A stretch of DNA of 9,215 nucleotides. Source: Cycloclasticus sp. (lineage in GTDB: Bacteria; Pseudomonadota; Gammaproteobacteria; Methylococcales; Cycloclasticaceae). Location: positions 1-9,215 of the forward strand of contig JAHRWG010000190.1 of NCBI GenBank assembly GCA_019090295.1, given 5' to 3'. The translations under genes and the position numbers were made by a program. Numbering within the stretch: position 1 is the first letter of the stretch; each line of letters opens with the position of its first letter. The notes beneath the pieces were generated by a model. That model worked only from the letters and a program-made list of their open reading frames with translations, had not been told where the DNA came from and did no database searches. Of this stretch, positions 5,638-9,215 are shown in pieces.

Positions 5638-8202
5638 TTACTCGGCTAACTTTTTTAGTTGATAAATGGCATCTAAGGCCTCTTTTGGACTCAACTCATC
5701 AGGCAGTAGTTGTTCCAAGTAGCTCATCGCAGCTTGGTTACTATTGTTATTAAATAAGTCAAATTGATCTGCTTTGTTAAGGCTGGGTGGTAATTGACGA
5801 TGCTCTAGCTGTTTGAGTTTTTTACGAGCACGTTGAATAACGACGGCAGGGACACCGGCAAGGGCCGCAACTTGCAATCCATAACTTTGATTGGCGGGCC
5901 CATTTTTTACAGCATGTAAAAAAACAATATTATCACCGTGCTCAATGGCATCTAAATGAATATTAGAAGCAGTCGATGTTTGCTCAGGGAGAGCAGTCAT
6001 TTCAAAGTAATGGGTAGCAAATAAGGTGAATGGCTGAGTTTGGTTAGCAAGGTAGTCAGCCGTTGACCAAGCAAGCGATAAACCATCGAAGGTGCTGGTG
6101 CCACGTCCAATCTCATCCATAAGCACTAAGCTTTTATCGGTGGCATTGTGCAAAATGTTGGCAGTTTCAGACATTTCAACCATAAAGGTTGAGCGCCCAC
6201 TGCTTAAATCATCAGACGCGCCAATGCGAGTAAATATCTGGTCAATAGGGCCAAACCTTGCTTCATTTGCTGGCACACAGCAGCCAATATGAGCCATTAG
6301 CGTGATCAGGGCAATTTGGCGCATATAAGTAGACTTACCACCCATGTTTGGCCCAGTAATGACGAGTAAGCGACGTTTGGCGTCTAACTCAACATCATTT
6401 GCAACAAAGGGCACATCTAGAATGCTTTCAATAATAGGGTGGCGTCCTTGCTTAATCCAAATACCAGGCAGATGGGTGAATTGAGGTTGTTTGAAATTTA
6501 AATAACTAGACCTTTCCGCAAAGTTGGCTAATAGGTCGATCTGAGCCAGCGCCTCTGCGCAGGCTTGAAGGGCATTTAACTGTGGGGAGAAGCTGTTTAA
6601 TAAGTCGTGATAAAGTGTTTTTTCATGGCTTAAAGCCTCATCTTTTGCGCGTAAAACTTGATCTTCAAATGCTTTAAGTTCTGGTGTGATATAACGTTCT
6701 ACATTTTTTAAGGTTTGCTTTCTGATGAAGTGGGCCGGCACTTTATCAGCTTGCAAGCGAGGGACTTCAATATAGTAGCCATGAACACGGTTGTAACTCA
6801 GTTTTAAGGTGCTTATTTTACTGTCGTCACGTTCTTTTTTTTCCATATCCAGTAAAAACTGTTCTGCATTAGCGCTAATGCTTTTAAGGTCATCAAGTTG
6901 CTTGTCGTACCCTTTGGCGATAACGCCTCCATCGCGAATAAGAACGGGTGGGTTGTCTACGATGGCTTCGGCTAATAATGTGTAGGTCGACTGGTGATTG
7001 CCAGACTGAGTAAAAAGCTCTTTTAGCAACGGAGCATCTAACTGCTCTAAGACTTGTTGAATGTCTGGTAGGTTCTTAAGTGTTTGGCGCAAGCTAACAA
7101 GATCACGGGGTCGGGCTGTTAAAAGCGCGATACGGCTAGTGATGCGCTCAATATCGCCAGTTAATTTAAGAGATGCTTGTAAACGCTCCAGTATGTTTGG
7201 CTGCTTGAGCTGCTCAAGAGCTAAATAACGGTGTTCAATAGTGTTTTGGTTACGAAGAGGAAGGTGTATCCAACGTCGTAACAGGCGTGCGCCCATGCTT
7301 GTTTTGCAATGGTTAAGTAGGCCGAACAGAGTTAATTTAATGTTGCCAGATGGGTGAGTGTCCAGCTCAAGGTGCTGCCGAGTTGCAGCGTCTAATGTAA
7401 TAAAGTCACTTTGCCTAATAACCTTAATCGCTTTAAGGTGAGGGATAGCAGATTGGTGAGTGTCTTTGAGATATTGTAGTAATGCACCTGCTGCGTTAAT
7501 GGCTAGGGGTAGCGACTCGCAGCCAAAGCCTTTCAAGTCTTGTGTACCAAACTGTTTGGTTAAGAGGCGGGTTGCTGTTTGAAGGTCAAAATGCCAGTCA
7601 GCTAATTGGCAAACGCTTTTGTGGCTGCTTAATAGTGAGGATAAGTTACTCTTTTCACTGATGAGGGTTTCAGCTGGGTTTATTCTAGCCAGCTCTGAGA
7701 TGAGAAGTGATTCGCTAGTTAACTCTTGTAAAAGGAATTGGCCACTGGACAGGTCAACGGTCGCCAAGCCAAAACTATTTTTAAGGTTAAAAATAGCGCA
7801 CAATAAACTGTCTTTTTGTGCATCTAGTAATGCATCTTCGGTCAGTGTGCCGGGGGTAATAACACGCACCACTTGACGCTTTACGATGCCTTTGGATAAA
7901 GCAGGGTTACCCATTTGCTCACAAATGGCAACGGACTCTCCTGCTTTAATCAGTCGAGCTAAATAACCGTCAGCTGCATGGTGAGGAATACCAGCCATAG
8001 GAATAGGTGTGCCATTTATAGACCCGCGACTAGTCAGGGTTATCCCGAGTAGCTCCGATGCTTTAACAGCATCGTCAAGGAATAGCTCATAAAAATCCCC
8101 CATGCGGTAAAATAACAGGGTGTTAGGGTGACCTTTTTTAATGTGCAGAAATTGCTGCATCATTGGAGTGTGGCTAGGTTTCGGGGCTATTTTTTTTGGC
8201 AT
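5638..8202 (-). CDS. mutS: DNA mismatch repair ATPase MutS
   Basis: Recognises base mismatches and small loops and starts methyl- or nick-directed repair with MutL. The 854 residues match E. coli MutS1. The mismatch-binding motif F37-Y-E39 lies in [11 protein letters not shown] (31-41). The connector, lever and clamp regions follow. The ATPase has Walker [10 protein letters not shown] (617-625), the [20 protein letters not shown] signature (658-677), Walker [13 protein letters not shown] (692-703) and the ATHYFE motif (729-734). Near the C terminus QFDLF (813-817) matches the beta-clamp binding consensus, and [16 protein letters not shown] (837-852) matches the tetramerisation helices. The ATG at 8202 is supported by alignment with E. 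coli (HTPMMQQ at 11-17), though it has no obvious Shine-Dalgarno site. An A8 run sits at codons 2-5. It diverges from pncC and converges with dsbC. Confidence 0.98.
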   Translation of the reverse strand: MPKKIAPKPSHTPMMQQFLHIKKGHPNTLLFYRMGDFYELFLDDAVKASELLGITLTSRGSINGTPIPMAGIPHHAADGYLARLIKAGESVAICEQMGNPALSKGIVKRQVVRVITPGTLTEDALLDAQKDSLLCAIFNLKNSFGLATVDLSSGQFLLQELTSESLLISELARINPAETLISEKSNLSSLLSSHKSVCQLADWHFDLQTATRLLTKQFGTQDLKGFGCESLPLAINAAGALLQYLKDTHQSAIPHLKAIKVIRQSDFITLDAATRQHLELDTHPSGNIKLTLFGLLNHCKTSMGARLLRRWIHLPLRNQNTIEHRYLALEQLKQPNILERLQASLKLTGDIERITSRIALLTARPRDLVSLRQTLKNLPDIQQVLEQLDAPLLKELFTQSGNHQSTYTLLAEAIVDNPPVLIRDGGVIAKGYDKQLDDLKSISANAEQFLLDMEKKERDDSKISTLKLSYNRVHGYYIEVPRLQADKVPAHFIRKQTLKNVERYITPELKAFEDQVLRAKDEALSHEKTLYHDLLNSFSPQLNALQACAEALAQIDLLANFAERSSYLNFKQPQFTHLPGIWIKQGRHPIIESILDVPFVANDVELDAKRRLLVITGPNMGGKSTYMRQIALITLMAHIGCCVPANEARFGPIDQIFTRIGASDDLSSGRSTFMVEMSETANILHNATDKSLVLMDEIGRGTSTFDGLSLAWSTADYLANQTQPFTLFATHYFEMTALPEQTSTASNIHLDAIEHGDNIVFLHAVKNGPANQSYGLQVAALAGVPAVVIQRARKKLKQLEHRQLPPSLNKADQFDLFNNNSNQAAMSYLEQLLPDELSPKEALDAIYQLKKLAE
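8190..8197 (-). repeat. A8 homopolymer at the 5' end of mutS
   Basis: Eight T on the plus strand (eight A in the mRNA) span the last base of codon 2 to the first base of codon 5 (Pro-Lys-Lys-Ile). The frame is intact here. A one-base slip would destroy the protein almost at its start. Confidence 0.9.
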
Positions 8203-8236
8203 TTAAGTATTTTAACAACCTTGTAAACCCGCGGTT

Positions 8237-8249
8237 AGTTAAATTAACT
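8237..8249. repeat. Perfect small inverted repeat in the mutS-pncC divergent gap
   Basis: AGTTAA (8237-8242), one base, then TTAACT (8244-8249) form a perfect 13-bp dyad in the middle of the 64-bp gap between the two start codons. Its size and site suit a regulator operator that could act on both genes, but it is AT-rich and short, so it may be chance. No clear -35/-10 pair was found for either gene in the gap. Confidence 0.45.
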
Positions 8250-8266
8250 TTTTAAGGTGAGAAAGT

Positions 8267-8776
8267 ATGAGTAGTGATAGAAATGATGAGATAAGAGAAA
8301 TAAGTTTAAAGTTAGCCGAAACGTTGGTGGAAAAAAATAAAACATTAGCAATTGCTGAGTCGTGTACTGGTGGATGGTTGTCAAAGGTCTTAACAGACTT
8401 ACCAGGTAGCAGTGAATGGTTTTTGGGTGGAGTGGTTAGCTACAGTAATGCAGCAAAATGCAAGTTATTACATGTTGATAAGGATAGCTTGAATCAGTTT
8501 GGTGCGGTTAGTACCGAGGTTGCGCAACAAATGGCTGCAGGTGCTCAACGTGTTTTTTCTGCATCAATAGCGCTTTCTACTACTGGTATAGCGGGGCCTT
8601 CGGGAGCAACCGCTGAAAAACCCGTAGGCCTTGTGCATTTTGCTACCAAAACATCAACAAACCTGATGACGACAGAGGCGAAAGTATTGATGGGTGATCG
8701 TACGCAAATAAGGCAGGAGGCTGTTTTGGTGGCCTTACACATTATATTAAGAGAGCTGGCGGTATCAACACGATAA
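8267..8776 (+). CDS. pncC: Nicotinamide-nucleotide amidase PncC (CinA C-terminal domain protein)
   Basis: Deamidates nicotinamide mononucleotide to nicotinate mononucleotide in the pyridine nucleotide cycle, recycling the NMN released by NAD-dependent DNA ligase. At 169 residues it is the stand-alone CinA C-terminal domain, like E. coli PncC/YgaD, without the N-terminal molybdopterin-binding-like domain of full CinA. Family motifs are AIAESCTGG (28-36), GGVVSYSNAAKCKLL (54-68), GAVS, and TTGIAGPSGATAEKPVGLVHFA. Ser32, Tyr59 and Lys64 fit the Ser-Tyr-Lys catalytic set described for the family. The start has a strong AAGGTGAG (8254-8261) 5 bases upstream. recA follows 103 bases downstream, the common cinA-recA pairing, which explains why such genes are often labelled competence/damage-inducible even though the enzyme is metabolic. 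Confidence 0.94.
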   Translation: MSSDRNDEIREISLKLAETLVEKNKTLAIAESCTGGWLSKVLTDLPGSSEWFLGGVVSYSNAAKCKLLHVDKDSLNQFGAVSTEVAQQMAAGAQRVFSASIALSTTGIAGPSGATAEKPVGLVHFATKTSTNLMTTEAKVLMGDRTQIRQEAVLVALHIILRELAVSTR

Positions 8777-8810
8777 AACTCGAAATTCATTATGCGCTAA
8801 TGTGAGTTTA

Positions 8811-8819
8811 TGTGATAAT
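8811..8819 (+). promoter_or_regulatory. Candidate extended -10 promoter element for recA
   Basis: TGTGATAAT reads as an extended -10 (TG, one base, GATAAT) about 60 bases before the recA ATG. The -35 position 17 bases upstream (8791-8796, TATGCG) is poor, as is common with extended -10 promoters. A second GATAAT at 8834-8839 is an alternative. This is motif-based only. Confidence 0.35.
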
Positions 8820-8840
8820 TAATGATTAATGACGATAATT
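8814..8840 (+). repeat. Direct repeats upstream of recA
   Basis: TTAATGA occurs twice back to back (8819-8825, 8826-8832), flanked by two copies of GATAATT (8814-8820, 8834-8840) spaced 20 bases apart. They overlap the candidate recA promoter. A regulatory role is possible but unproven; the stretch is AT-rich, which makes chance repeats likelier. Confidence 0.6.
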
Positions 8841-8879
8841 TGCTCTTGCATAACGTGAGGGTTTTGATGAGGAATACAA

Positions 8880-9215
8880 ATGGACGACAATAAGAAGAAA
8901 GCACTTAGTGCAGCACTGTTACAAATTGATAAGCAGTTTGGGAAAGGTTCAGTTATGCGCATGGGTGATGGGTCGGCATTGCCTGATATTGAAACCTATT
9001 CAACGGGCTCGATTGCACTAGACGTTGCTTTAGGCGTGGGTGGCCTTCCACGTGGGCGAATTGTTGAGATTTATGGGCCGGAGTCCTCTGGTAAAACAAC
9101 CTTAACATTAGAGACGATAGCGCAGTGCCAAAAAGCAGGCGGAACGGCAGCATTTGTTGATGCTGAACATGCGCTAGACCCTGTTTATGCCGATAAAATT
9201 GGCGTAGATATGGAG
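8880..9215 (+). CDS. recA: Recombinase RecA, N-terminal part (runs off the right edge)
   Basis: The first 112 codons of RecA, the ATPase that forms filaments on single-stranded DNA, catalyses strand exchange and triggers LexA self-cleavage. The N-terminal helix ([24 protein letters not shown], about 6-29) is the polymerisation region. [12 protein letters not shown] (41-52) and [11 protein letters not shown] lead into Walker [10 protein letters not shown] (66-74), and DAEHALDP (94-101) includes Glu96, the catalytic glutamate at the same number as in E. coli. The start is fixed by TGAGGAA (8868-8874), 5 bases before the ATG. It follows pncC by 103 bases, a gap with promoter-like sequence but no recognisable LexA box. 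The rest of the gene, with the L1/L2 loops and C-terminal domain, lies outside the window. Confidence 0.98.
   Translation, partial: MDDNKKKALSAALLQIDKQFGKGSVMRMGDGSALPDIETYSTGSIALDVALGVGGLPRGRIVEIYGPESSGKTTLTLETIAQCQKAGGTAAFVDAEHALDPVYADKIGVDME

Noticed and set aside
7619..7876. Open frame on the plus strand inside mutS, and similar ones at 6092-6292
   Set aside because: Antisense to an intact, well-conserved gene, with no family resemblance and no convincing binding site; explained as a shadow of mutS codons.
8545..8790. Open frames on the minus strand over pncC (8545-8790) and recA (8953-9153)
   Set aside because: Fully or nearly fully overlapped by conserved genes in the other strand; their peptides look like reverse-frame translation and resemble no family.
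1..9215. A mobile element, defence island or other new system
   Set aside because: All genes are recognised core genes in intact form; there are no transposase, toxin, nuclease or unknown accessory genes, no long repeats and no CRISPR-like array. XerD is the host chromosomal recombinase, not an integron or phage integrase, as shown by its family-typical C terminus and its location.

Overview
The window is ordinary housekeeping chromosome from a gammaproteobacterium. Nearly every gene is a recognisable core gene, and the order ypjD<-/->ffh, rpsP-rimM-trmD-rplS, xerD-dsbC, mutS<-/->pncC-recA is one seen in pieces across Gammaproteobacteria. Base composition looks moderately AT-rich by eye. That and the mix of features would fit something near the Methylophaga/Cycloclasticus type of marine gammaproteobacteria, but this is only a guess; the class-level call is much firmer than anything below it.

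Layout. The left edge (1-273, minus strand) is the N-terminal end of a YpjD/CcsA-like membrane protein, diverging from ffh (417-1781, SRP GTPase). After a 172-bp gap with a probable promoter comes the classic ribosomal/tRNA-modification operon rpsP (S16), rimM (30S maturation), trmD (tRNA m1G37 methyltransferase), rplS (L19). These four genes lie within a few bases of each other and end in a strong intrinsic terminator at 3887-3910. Next, on the same strand, come xerD (tyrosine recombinase for chromosome dimer resolution) and dsbC (periplasmic disulfide isomerase). dsbC converges on mutS (5638-8202, minus strand) with only 3 bp between the two stop codons. mutS diverges from a short pncC/cinA-C gene, which is followed by the first 112 codons of recA at the right edge.

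Functionally the left half is translation and protein targeting (SRP, ribosomal proteins, ribosome assembly, reading-frame maintenance through m1G37). The right half is mostly genome maintenance (XerD, MutS, RecA), with one periplasmic thiol enzyme (DsbC) and one NAD-salvage enzyme (PncC). All complete genes have full-length, intact reading frames with their key catalytic residues. I saw no mobile element, CRISPR array, tRNA/rRNA gene, riboswitch or pseudogene, and no gene-free stretch above 300 bp.

I did not find a previously undescribed system. The points worth a second look are modest: no recognisable LexA box before recA, homopolymer and short tandem tracts inside essential or repair genes (A8 at the mutS start, G8 in ffh, GTTAAA x3 in rplS), small inverted and direct repeats in three intergenic regions, alternating presence and absence of Shine-Dalgarno sites along the rpsP-rplS operon, and the near-abutting dsbC/mutS 3' ends.
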